This document shows positions 1-7,764 of a stretch of DNA of 31,194 nucleotides, piece after piece. Numbering within the stretch: the stretch's first letter is position 1; every line of letters starts with the position of its first letter. The notes beneath the pieces are model-generated. The model ran no database searches and was not told where the DNA came from. It saw only the letters and a list, made by a program, of their open reading frames with translations. Source of the DNA: Clostridiales bacterium (GTDB taxonomy: Bacteria > Bacillota > Clostridia > Oscillospirales > Acutalibacteraceae); NCBI GenBank assembly GCA_019415925.1, contig DXYG01000008.1, forward strand, positions 1 through 31,194, written 5' to 3'. The position numbers and the translations under genes were made by a program.

Positions 1-31
1 CTAAAATATATATTATATTTCTTTTAACGTA

Positions 32-61
32 TTGACATAATTAAGGTATTTGAGTTAAAAT
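32..61 (+). promoter_or_regulatory. Probable sigma-A promoter of RNase J gene
   Basis: TTGACA at 32-37 and TAAAAT at 56-61 are separated by 18 bp, close to a consensus housekeeping promoter. Transcription would start near 68, leaving a leader of about 200 nt before the GTG start at 272. Inferred from hexamers only. Confidence 0.6.
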
Positions 62-72
62 AATATGAATAT

Positions 73-228
73 ATATACTCGGAGCAGTATATGCTTATTT
101 TGTTGCAGTGTTTTTATTATACAGGGAATAAATCCGTTTGATGCTTGCGGATTATAAAAGAAAGATTTTATTCTCCCTTGAATATGGTCGTTAAATATTC
201 GTCTTTGACAGGAGAATAAAAGCCTTTC
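73..228 (+). promoter_or_regulatory. Structured 5' leader of the RNase J gene
   Basis: Two inverted repeats lie between the predicted transcription start and the gene. The first is ATATACT (73-79) with AGTATAT (86-92) around a six-base loop. The second is larger: TTTTATTCTCC (166-176) pairs with GGAGAATAAAA (211-221), extended by GAAAG (160-164) with CTTTC (224-228), and an inner stem GAATAT (180-185) with ATATTC (195-200). No T-run follows the large hairpin, so it is not an obvious terminator. I do not recognise a riboswitch class. A role in autoregulation by RNase J is only a guess. Confidence 0.5.
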
Positions 229-271
229 TATATATTATTTCAGAATCTAAAGAAAATATGGAGGTAAATTT

Positions 272-2128
272 GTGAGTACAGAAACAAGAAAAGAAAATTA
301 TAATGTGAAGCAAAACAGGTACTCAAAGGGTAAGAAAAACAATTCAAAGCAGTTTGCAAAGGGTTCGTTTAATGCACAGAGCCGTACGGGTAATAACTTT
401 TCACAGAAAGGAAAGAAAAGCTACAAGAAAAAGCCTTATGTAAAGAACGGTCTGCAAAAAGCTGTTCGTAAGCCGTCGGTTAAAATTGCTTTCCTCGGCG
501 GACTTAATGAAATCGGAAAGAATATTACGCTTATCGAATGTGAAAACGATATAATAATCGTCGATTGCGGAATGGCATTTCCCGACGGCGATATGCTCGG
601 CGTTGACCTTGTAATTCCCGATTTTTCGTACATTGAGCAGAATTACGAAAGGGTAAAGGGCATAGTCCTTACTCACGGTCACGAGGACCACATCGGAGGT
701 CTGCCGTTTCTTCTTTCAAAGGTAAACGTGCCGATATACGGTACACCGCTTACATTGGGGCTTGTCGGAAACAAGCTCAAGGAGCACAGCCTTTACAATA
801 AAACTCAGCTCAATGTTGTAAACGCAGGCGATACAATAAAGCTTGGCTGTATGAGCGTACAGTTTATTCACGTTAACCATTCAATCCCCGACGCAGTTGC
901 TTTTGCAATCAAAACTCCTGCCGGTACTATCGTTCATACGGGTGACTTCAAAATTGACTGCACACCGATTACGGGTGATATGATTGACCTTTCAAGCATT
1001 GCAAGAGTAGGTGACGAGGGAGTACTTGCACTTCTTGCCGAAAGCACAAACGCCAACCGTTCAGGCTACACACCGACCGAAAGAATGGTATCCGACAGTT
1101 TGGACAGCCTTTTCAGAAGCGCAGAAAACTACAGAATAATCATAGCAACCTTTGCGTCAAACGTAAACAGAGTTCAGCAGATTATCAACTGTGCCGAAAA
1201 GTACGGCAGGAAAGTAGCTTTTTCGGGCAGAAGTATGGTAAACTATATGGATGTTGCCCGAAATCTCGGCTATCTCAACGTGCCCGAAAACATAATTATT
1301 GATATTGATATGCTCGACAAATATATGCCGCAGCAGGTTGTTCTTGTAACAACAGGCAGTCAGGGCGAGCCTATGAGCGCACTCTCAAGAATGGCTTACT
1401 CAGACCACCGCAAGGTTATGGTGGGCGAGGGTGATTTTATTATCATTTCTGCAAATCCCATTCCCGGAAATGAAAAGACAGTCGGAAACGTAGTTGACGA
1501 GCTTCTCAAAAAGGGCTGTAAGGTTATCTACGAATCAATGTACGACGTTCACGTTTCGGGACACGCCTGTCAGGAGGAGCTTAAAATTATCCACCGCCTT
1601 GTCAAGCCAAAATATTTTATTCCTGTTCACGGTGAGCAAAAGCATCTTCAGAAGCACGCTGAGCTTGCCCAGTACCTCGGAATGGAAAGAAAGAATATAT
1701 TTATCGGTGATGTAGGCAGTGTTGTCGAAATCAACGAGAATTATATGAAGGAGCTTGCGCCCGTTCAGGCAGGCAAGGTGTTTGTTGACGGACTCGGCGT
1801 AGGCGATGTAGGAAGCATAGTTCTTCGTGACCGTAAGCATCTCGGTCAGGACGGACTTATAATAATTGTTGCGTCACTCGACGTTTATGACGGTCACGTA
1901 ATCAGCGGCCCCGACATTGTTTCAAGAGGCTTTGTCTATGTCCGTGAAAGCGAGGGACTTCTTGATGAGGTCAAAAGAGTTGCTCTGGGTATTCTTGAGG
2001 ATTGTGCCGAAAATAACATTCACGAGTGGGGCATAATCAAAAACCGTATTAAGGACGACGTGGCAAAGCTGATTGGTCAGAAAACACGCCGAGCACCTAT
2101 GATACTTCCTATCTTGCAGGAGGTATAA
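272..2128 (+). CDS. rnj: Ribonuclease J (metallo-beta-lactamase/beta-CASP RNase)
   Basis: RNase J is a cytoplasmic 5'-3' exo- and endoribonuclease for mRNA decay and rRNA maturation in Firmicutes. The metallo-beta-lactamase zinc motif THGHEDHIGG starts at residue 134 with ligands H135, H137, D139 and H140. HTGDFKID and ESTNA motifs follow, then the beta-CASP region and a C-terminal domain. At 618 aa it is longer than the usual roughly 555 aa because of an N-terminal extension of about 65 residues rich in Lys, Asn, Ser and Gln, plausibly an RNA- or partner-binding tail. GTG start at 272 is preceded by GGAGG at 260-264. Its own promoter and folded leader lie upstream; gdpP follows 59 bp downstream. 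Family assignment is secure; which paralogue (J1 or J2) cannot be told. Confidence 0.95.
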   Translation: MSTETRKENYNVKQNRYSKGKKNNSKQFAKGSFNAQSRTGNNFSQKGKKSYKKKPYVKNGLQKAVRKPSVKIAFLGGLNEIGKNITLIECENDIIIVDCGMAFPDGDMLGVDLVIPDFSYIEQNYERVKGIVLTHGHEDHIGGLPFLLSKVNVPIYGTPLTLGLVGNKLKEHSLYNKTQLNVVNAGDTIKLGCMSVQFIHVNHSIPDAVAFAIKTPAGTIVHTGDFKIDCTPITGDMIDLSSIARVGDEGVLALLAESTNANRSGYTPTERMVSDSLDSLFRSAENYRIIIATFASNVNRVQQIINCAEKYGRKVAFSGRSMVNYMDVARNLGYLNVPENIIIDIDMLDKYMPQQVVLVTTGSQGEPMSALSRMAYSDHRKVMVGEGDFIIISANPIPGNEKTVGNVVDELLKKGCKVIYESMYDVHVSGHACQEELKIIHRLVKPKYFIPVHGEQKHLQKHAELAQYLGMERKNIFIGDVGSVVEINENYMKELAPVQAGKVFVDGLGVGDVGSIVLRDRKHLGQDGLIIIVASLDVYDGHVISGPDIVSRGFVYVRESEGLLDEVKRVALGILEDCAENNIHEWGIIKNRIKDDVAKLIGQKTRRAPMILPILQEV

Positions 2129-2132
2129 TCTT

Positions 2133-2163
2133 GTAGGGGACAGCTTTCCCGAGCGTCCCTTAC
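2133..2163. repeat. Short GTAGGG-type intergenic palindrome
   Basis: GTAGGGGAC at the left faces GTCCCTTAC at the right, an inverted repeat with one mismatch, enclosing GCT...AGC. It fills the gap between the RNase J and gdpP genes. It shares the GTAGGG edge with elements at 4259, 9841, 14157 and 19843 and may be a short member of the same family. Confidence 0.4.
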
Positions 2164-2187
2164 ATACCTATATGACTGAGGGATAAT

Positions 2188-4140
2188 ATGAGAAAAAAGC
2201 ATTGGACGCTTACTCCGTGGTTTGTAATCTTCGCTGCGGTTATGATGCTTATGGCATTTGCTTCCTTTGAATATAACATTGTGTTGTGTTATATTGAGCT
2301 TGGAATTTCCGTAGCGGCTTTTGCGGTAGTATTCGTCATATCACTTCGTTTTCGCAGCTATATCAACAATACTGTTAAAAGCGCTGCCGAAAAAATCAAG
2401 GGATTAAATCCCGAACATCTTGAAAAGTATAAATATCCCGTTGCCGTTTCAGGCTCTCAGGGCGATATTCTCTGGTGTAATGCACGATTCCGAAAATCAA
2501 TGTGTGGGGGAAAAAGTCCCGAGGGCGAAAACATAAACTCCTATCTTTCAGGCTTTGATATTGAAGATATCAAGGACGGCGAGGGCGAGGACGTTGCCGT
2601 TGACGGCAGGGAATACACCGTTTTCTGCCTGTCAGTCGGTGACGGAGTAATATGTCATTTTATCGAGAATACATACTACAAGTCAATGGTGCGTGAATAT
2701 CAGGCAAGCCTGCCCTGCGTTGCAATTATCACCTTTGACAACGCAGAGGATTTTTCAAGTGATTCCGACGAAGCGTATTCGGAGGTCACTCTGACTGTTG
2801 AAACCAATCTCCAGAAGTGGGCGGCTGAATACAGCGCACTCTACAAGAAAATCGGTACTAACCGATATATGATAATTTTCAGAGATTCCGACGTTGAAAA
2901 AATGGTTGCGCAGAAGTTCCCGATTTTGAAGGAAATCCGCTCAATCAACGTAAATAATCATATAGCAACAATCTCTGTCGGACTCTGCCGAGGTTCAAAG
3001 TCGCTAAAAGACAGCGAAATCAACGCTCGAAAGGCGCTTGAAATGGCGCTTGGCAGAGGCGGCGATCAGGTAGCCGTAATCAAGGACAACAGCTATGAAT
3101 TCTTCGGCGGCACTGCCGCTGCGGCTGAAAAGGTCAGCAAGGTAAGAATGCGTGTAATCGCCAACGCAATAAGCCGTGCGGCTGTGGACTGCGACAAGGT
3201 GTTCATTATGGGACACCGCTTTTCCGACCTTGACTGTGTAGGTTCGGCTGTCGGACTTCAGTGCATTATGGAAAAGTCCTTCCGACGTTACTGCAAAATT
3301 GTCATTGACAAGGAAACCTCAATGGCAAAACAGCTTATTTCCTATGTTGAGGACCGGGTTGATACAGGCATTTTTATAACGCCTGATGAAGCAATCAGGG
3401 GTGTAACGCCCAAGACATTGCTTATTATAGTTGATACTCACCTCAAGAATTCTCTTGAAAGTGCACAGCTTTACGAAAAGTGTAAAAGAGTTGTTGTAAT
3501 TGACCACCACAGAAAGGCTGTAAATTACATAGACAATGCGCTCGTGTTCTGTCACGAGCCGTCTGCATCATCAGCAGCCGAGATGTGCAGTGAGATTATA
3601 GGCTGTCTTGATGACAAGCCGCTCGGCTATGTTCAGGCTGACGCACTTCTTGCAGGAATTATGCTTGATACAAAGAATTTCGTCCTCAAAACAGGTGTGC
3701 GCACCTTTGAAGCGGCGGCTTATCTTCGCAAAAAAGGCGCAAATACGCTTACTGTTAAGGGAATGTTCTCCGACAGCATTGATACATACCGTGAAAAAGT
3801 TGAGATTGTCTGCAGCTCAAATATCTACAGAGGCTGCGCAGTTTCCGTTTCAAAAGTTCATACTGACGATATAAGGCTTGCTGCGGCTCAGGCGGCCGAT
3901 GAAATGCTCACGCTACAGGGTGTGGATGCGTCGTTTGTAATTTTTGAGGACAATAACAGAATGAATATATCGGCACGAAGCTACGGAAAGCTTAATGTTC
4001 AGATTATTATGGAACAGCTCGGCGGCGGCGGTCACCAGACTATGGCGGCGGCACAGCTTGAAAACACAACAAAGGAGCTTGCATATCAGAAGCTCCTTTC
4101 CGTAATTGACAGCGTGCTTGACGATATAGAAAACACATAG
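2188..4140 (+). CDS. gdpP: Cyclic-di-AMP phosphodiesterase GdpP (DHH/DHHA1 family)
   Basis: GdpP hydrolyses the second messenger c-di-AMP to pApA and thereby affects potassium balance and cell-wall homeostasis. The 650-aa protein has the family architecture: two membrane helices at about residues 11-27 and 33-52, a PAS-like region to about 160, a degenerate GGDEF-like region at about 170-310, then the DHH domain with MGHRFSDLD at 341-349 (H343, D347, D349) and DHH at 439-441. The DHHA1 motif GGGGHQ is at 612-617. All expected metal ligands are present, so it should be active. Order gdpP-rplI-dnaB matches Bacillus yybT-rplI-dnaC. ATG at 2188 is preceded by GAGGGA. Its stop is followed by 231 bp of hairpin-rich DNA. 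Confidence 0.93.
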   Translation: MRKKHWTLTPWFVIFAAVMMLMAFASFEYNIVLCYIELGISVAAFAVVFVISLRFRSYINNTVKSAAEKIKGLNPEHLEKYKYPVAVSGSQGDILWCNARFRKSMCGGKSPEGENINSYLSGFDIEDIKDGEGEDVAVDGREYTVFCLSVGDGVICHFIENTYYKSMVREYQASLPCVAIITFDNAEDFSSDSDEAYSEVTLTVETNLQKWAAEYSALYKKIGTNRYMIIFRDSDVEKMVAQKFPILKEIRSINVNNHIATISVGLCRGSKSLKDSEINARKALEMALGRGGDQVAVIKDNSYEFFGGTAAAAEKVSKVRMRVIANAISRAAVDCDKVFIMGHRFSDLDCVGSAVGLQCIMEKSFRRYCKIVIDKETSMAKQLISYVEDRVDTGIFITPDEAIRGVTPKTLLIIVDTHLKNSLESAQLYEKCKRVVVIDHHRKAVNYIDNALVFCHEPSASSAAEMCSEIIGCLDDKPLGYVQADALLAGIMLDTKNFVLKTGVRTFEAAAYLRKKGANTLTVKGMFSDSIDTYREKVEIVCSSNIYRGCAVSVSKVHTDDIRLAAAQAADEMLTLQGVDASFVIFEDNNRMNISARSYGKLNVQIIMEQLGGGGHQTMAAAQLENTTKELAYQKLLSVIDSVLDDIENT

Positions 4141-4163
4141 CCGAGTGCCTCGGCAGGCAATTC

Positions 4164-4180
4164 GGCGGTGTGCCACCGCC
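4164..4180 (+). terminator. Possible weak terminator hairpin after gdpP
   Basis: GGCGGTG (4164-4170) and CACCGCC (4174-4180) form a GC-rich 7-bp stem with a three-base loop, about 25 bp after the gdpP stop. A second stem, CCGAG with CTCGG, lies at 4141-4153. Only a short interrupted T stretch follows, so this may be an attenuating or 3'-end stabilising hairpin instead. No gene was seen in 4141-4371. Confidence 0.35.
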
Positions 4181-4258
4181 GGTGTTTTGAGAATAAAATT
4201 CGGGACTAACAGTCGGTTGTATTTATAGCAATGCCCCACAATATTGACCACCTTTTCC

Positions 4259-4282
4259 GTAGGGACACGGCGTGCCGTGTCC
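4259..4282. repeat. GTAGGG-type palindrome upstream of rplI
   Basis: GTAGGGACACGGC followed by GT and GCCGTGTCC; GGACACGGC (4263-4271) and GCCGTGTCC (4274-4282) are perfect inverted repeats. Probable short member of the same intergenic repeat family as those at 2133, 14157 and 19843, sharing the GTAGGG left edge. It lies in the gdpP-rplI gap. Confidence 0.45.
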
Positions 4283-4371
4283 GCAGTGGTAATTTAATCT
4301 TTTAGGTAAACAACAATATTGAAAATATAGAATAAAACTAAACACATTACAACATAGAAAGGACGATAAAA

Positions 4372-4818
4372 GTGAAAGTAATCTTACTTCAGGACGTAAA
4401 ATCACTCGGTAAAAAGGGCGAGCTTGTTGAAGCCTCCGACGGCTACGCACGCAACTATCTTCTTCCCAGAAAGATTGCAAGAGAAGCCAACGCACAGGCT
4501 ATGAATGAATATAAAAACGCAGAGAATTCAAAGAATTTCAAAATCGCAACCCAGAAAGCTCAGGCTGAACAGCAGAAGAAAATGCTTGAGGGCAAGAAGT
4601 TTGTAATGACCGCAAAAGCAGGTCAGGGCGGACGTCTTTTCGGCAGTATCACCGCAAAGCAGGTTGCAGAGGAAATCAAAAAGCAGTATAACATCGTTGT
4701 TGACAAGCGCAAGGTTGTGCTTGAATGTGACATCAAGGAGTTCGGAACATATAAGGCAGAGGTCAAGCTTTATACAGGAATTTCCGCAAACATTGACGTT
4801 CAGGTAACAGAAGCATAA
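4372..4818 (+). CDS. rplI: 50S ribosomal protein L9
   Basis: L9 binds 23S rRNA near the L1 stalk and helps keep neighbouring ribosomes and reading frame in order. The 148-aa product has the usual length and full layout: N-terminal rRNA-binding domain beginning MKVILLQDVKSLGKKGE with the YARNYLLP motif at about residues 25-32, a long connecting helix, and the C-terminal domain. It starts at GTG 4372, with AAAGGA about 8 bases upstream. It sits 21 bp ahead of dnaB, so the two are probably cotranscribed, as in other Firmicutes. Confidence 0.96.
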   Translation: MKVILLQDVKSLGKKGELVEASDGYARNYLLPRKIAREANAQAMNEYKNAENSKNFKIATQKAQAEQQKKMLEGKKFVMTAKAGQGGRLFGSITAKQVAEEIKKQYNIVVDKRKVVLECDIKEFGTYKAEVKLYTGISANIDVQVTEA

Positions 4819-4839
4819 TAAAAATATGTAGGTGTCATA

Positions 4840-6210
4840 ATGGCTGATTCACTATTCAGCGGTAGTTACGACGGTCTTAATATGCCGTACAGCCCCGAAG
4901 CGGAGCAGGCTGTTCTCGGAGCAATTATCCTTGACAGCACCGTTTTCGACAAGGTTGTAGATTACATAAAATCACCCGATTATTTTTACGTTGCACTGCA
5001 TAAGATTATTTTTATGCAGATGCAGGAAATGATAAATTTCGGTGCGGCTATCGACTTCGTAACTCTGCTTGAAAAACTAAAACAGAATAAAGCTTTTGAC
5101 GAGGCAACGGGCAAAACCTACCTTTATGATTTGGTAAACAACTGTCCGTCAATTTCAAATGCCGAGGCTTACGCAAAGGTTATTGCCGATAAGTACAATA
5201 TCCGCAGGCTCATTACAGCCTCACGTGAGATTATCGACGACGCATCGGCAGGTGATGAAGAGCCGTCAGTTCTTATTGACTCTGCCGAGCAGAAGATTTT
5301 TGACATTCGCAAGGGCAACGAAAAGTCGGGACTTGAGCGAATCAATTCCGTAATTTTACAGACCTTTGACCGTCTTGACGCACTCAACAGCGAAACCGAT
5401 GACAGTATGAAACCGATTTCTACGGGAATCGGCGACCTCGACAGAGTAATTACCGGACTTAACCGAAGCGACCTTATTCTGCTTGCGGCTCGTCCCGGTA
5501 TGGGTAAAACGAGCTTTGCGCTCAATATTGCCCGCAACGCCGCCTGTCAGTCAAAGAAAACCGTTGCTTTCTTCTCACTCGAAATGTCAAAGGAACAGCT
5601 TGCAAGCCGTCTGCTTTCTACCGAAGCGCTAATAAGCGGTACAAAATTGCGTACAGGCAAGCTAAATGACGAAGAGTGGAGCAGGCTTATTCCTGCAAGC
5701 GACGTCTTGAGCAAGGCTGAGCTTTACCTTGACGATACCCCGGGTATCACAATCACCGAGATGAAGTCAAGGCTAAGAAGGCTTCGCAATCTCGACCTTG
5801 TTGTAATCGACTACCTACAGCTTATGGGAAGCGGCAGAAGAATAGACAACCGTGTTCAGGAAATTTCAGAAATCACGAGAAACCTCAAAATTCTTGCTAA
5901 GGAAATGAACGTTCCCGTTATTACACTTTCACAGCTTTCACGTGCGTCAGAACAGCGTACCGACCACCGTCCTCAGCTTTCGGATTTGCGTGATTCGGGT
6001 TCAATCGAGCAGGACGCCGACATCGTACTTTTCCTCTACAGAGAGGGCTATTACAGCGAGAAAAACGCTGAGCAGGCTGCACCGACAGCTGATATGAATT
6101 CGGGCGAATGTATTGTTGCAAAGAACCGTCACGGCGAGGCAAAATCCGTTAAATTACATTGGCAAGGCGAATTTATGCGCTTTACGGGTACGGAGGCAAG
6201 GGATGAATAA
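4840..6210 (+). CDS. dnaB: Replicative DNA helicase DnaB
   Basis: The hexameric helicase unwinds DNA at the replication fork and recruits primase (the Bacillus counterpart is named DnaC). The 456-aa length is typical. The N-terminal primase-interacting domain starts around PYSPEAEQAVLGAIILD. The RecA-like motor has Walker A RPGMGKT at 218-224, Walker B LVVIDYLQLM, and the DLRDSGSIEQDAD arginine-finger/DnaB signature near the C terminus. No intein is present. ATG at 4840 follows AGGTGT. The 3' end overlaps the tilS start by 8 bp, indicating translational coupling. Confidence 0.96.
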   Translation: MADSLFSGSYDGLNMPYSPEAEQAVLGAIILDSTVFDKVVDYIKSPDYFYVALHKIIFMQMQEMINFGAAIDFVTLLEKLKQNKAFDEATGKTYLYDLVNNCPSISNAEAYAKVIADKYNIRRLITASREIIDDASAGDEEPSVLIDSAEQKIFDIRKGNEKSGLERINSVILQTFDRLDALNSETDDSMKPISTGIGDLDRVITGLNRSDLILLAARPGMGKTSFALNIARNAACQSKKTVAFFSLEMSKEQLASRLLSTEALISGTKLRTGKLNDEEWSRLIPASDVLSKAELYLDDTPGITITEMKSRLRRLRNLDLVVIDYLQLMGSGRRIDNRVQEISEITRNLKILAKEMNVPVITLSQLSRASEQRTDHRPQLSDLRDSGSIEQDADIVLFLYREGYYSEKNAEQAAPTADMNSGECIVAKNRHGEAKSVKLHWQGEFMRFTGTEARDE

Positions 6211-7525
6211 TCAGCTTATTCGTACCGTTGAAAAGTATAATATGCTAAAAAACGGCGACAGCGTAATTGTCGCCTTGTCGGGCGGAGCGGACAGCGTTGC
6301 TCTGCTTGATGCACTTAATTCTATAAAAGAAAAATACAATCTCGCATTGTATGCCGTTCACGTTAATCACGGACTCCGAGGTGAAGAAGCACAGCGAGAT
6401 GAAAATTTCTGCAAATTGCTTTGTGAAAAATACGGAGTAAAGCTTTTTGTAAGACACGAAAATGTATCCGAGCTTGCTAAGAAATACAAAATCAGCGAGG
6501 AGCTTTGCGGAAGAAACGTAAGATATTCGGCTTTTGAAGAGCTTTCAGAACAGCTTTCTGCAAAGGTAGCAACAGCTCATACCGCCTCCGACAATGCTGA
6601 AACTCTGCTTTTCAATATTACAAGGGGCGCTTCACTCGGCGGAGTCTGCGCAATTCCACCCATCAGAGGATATATCATACGCCCTCTCATTGAGTGCACA
6701 AGGGTGCAGATTGAGCAATATTGCAGTGAAAAAAATCTAGACTTTGTCACCGACAGCACAAATCTTTCCGATGATTACACACGCAACAAAATCCGCCACA
6801 ACGTAATTCCTGCTCTTAAAGAAATCAATCCTTCATTTGAAAATTCTGCCTTGCGTTTGTCCGAAAATGCAAGAGAAATTTCGGATTATCTTTCCGTTAT
6901 GACGGACAAGGCAATTTCCGAGAGCAAATGCAATTACGGCTATGACTGTAAAACCTTGCTTTCTAACCACAATGCGATTATAAAAAATGCAGTTGCAGTT
7001 TTGTGCAAGCGTTTTGCAGATTTCAGCGCAGAACAAAGGCACATTGAGCTTATCATTGATATAATGAGAAACGGCGGCGCAGTTAATCTCACCGAAAAAT
7101 ATTCAGCCGTATCAAAACAGGGGTTATTAAGATTTGTTTTCAGCAAGGACGAAAATCAACTTGATGAAATTAAACTTTGTGAAAACACCGAATTTGAATA
7201 CTGCGGAAAAACTTACCGAGTTACAAAAGATAATTCCGATAAAGAAAATAAAAACTCTGTAAATGCTGATTCCCTTAATAAAAACGCAGTTTTCAGAACA
7301 CGCCAAAGCAAGGATATGTTCACATACCCAAAGCGAAAGGTTACAAAACCGCTCCGCAAGGTAATGAACGAGCTTAAAATTCCTGCGGAACAAAGGGATA
7401 AATCAGTAGTTCTTGCAGTTGATAACGTAATTTTATGGTGCGAGGGAGTTGGTGTTTCCGCACAGGGAACAGCTTATAATTCTGAAAACGCATTAAAAAT
7501 CGATATTTCTTTTTCTGATGAATGA
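6203..7525 (+). CDS. tilS: tRNA(Ile)-lysidine synthetase TilS
   Basis: TilS attaches lysine to cytidine 34 of the AUA-reading tRNA-Ile, changing its charging from Met to Ile; it is normally essential. The PP-loop SGGADS at residues 26-31 marks the N-type ATP-pyrophosphatase domain. The TilS central region and a C-terminal lysidine synthetase domain follow (440 aa). I chose ATG 6203, with GGAGG at 6192-6196; a longer upstream reading would run 90 bp into dnaB. The gene overlaps the dnaB stop by 8 bp. Its own stop overlaps the ATG of an apparent hpt remnant, a vestige of the common tilS-hpt-ftsH order. Confidence 0.93.
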   Translation: MNNQLIRTVEKYNMLKNGDSVIVALSGGADSVALLDALNSIKEKYNLALYAVHVNHGLRGEEAQRDENFCKLLCEKYGVKLFVRHENVSELAKKYKISEELCGRNVRYSAFEELSEQLSAKVATAHTASDNAETLLFNITRGASLGGVCAIPPIRGYIIRPLIECTRVQIEQYCSEKNLDFVTDSTNLSDDYTRNKIRHNVIPALKEINPSFENSALRLSENAREISDYLSVMTDKAISESKCNYGYDCKTLLSNHNAIIKNAVAVLCKRFADFSAEQRHIELIIDIMRNGGAVNLTEKYSAVSKQGLLRFVFSKDENQLDEIKLCENTEFEYCGKTYRVTKDNSDKENKNSVNADSLNKNAVFRTRQSKDMFTYPKRKVTKPLRKVMNELKIPAEQRDKSVVLAVDNVILWCEGVGVSAQGTAYNSENALKIDISFSDE

Positions 7526-7629
7526 AAATAATGTACAAGTGCTCATAATCTGTGCATATTTCAGAAAAAGAAGTTGAAAATATTGTGAACTCTCTTGCAA
7601 AACAAGCAGAAAAAGTTTATAATTGCTAA
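7518..7629 (+). pseudogene. hpt: Probable 5' remnant of hpt (hypoxanthine phosphoribosyltransferase)
   Basis: This lies where hpt normally stands between tilS and ftsH. ATG 7518 overlaps the tilS stop (7523-7525), an arrangement expected of a coupled downstream gene. It encodes MNENNVQVLI in frame 1. After about 13 extra bases (7548-7560) the +1 frame reads SEKEVENIVNSLAKQAEKVY and ends at TAA 7627-7629. Joined, VLI-SEKEV resembles the Hpt N terminus as I remember it in Bacillus (DIEKVLISEEEIQKKVKEL). The catalytic phosphoribosyltransferase core is absent. Evidence is short and recalled by eye, so this is a plausible rather than proven pseudogene. Confidence 0.5.
7595..7623 (+). promoter_or_regulatory. 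Probable promoter of ftsH
   Basis: TTGCAA (7595-7600) and TATAAT (7618-7623) are spaced 17 bp, giving a start near 7630 and a leader of about 135 nt before the ftsH TTG. A second TATAAT occurs at 7635-7640. The promoter lies within the putative hpt remnant, so it may have become the main ftsH promoter after hpt was lost. Confidence 0.55.
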
Positions 7630-7764
7630 GACTTTATAATGTAAATTTAAATTAATAACGAAATGTGCAGAAATTTCCATATCGGGAATTTATTTCCCTC
7701 AGGATATTGCTGATTTACATAAATAATCGACTATAAACAATAATATAAAGAGGAGTGACACGCA

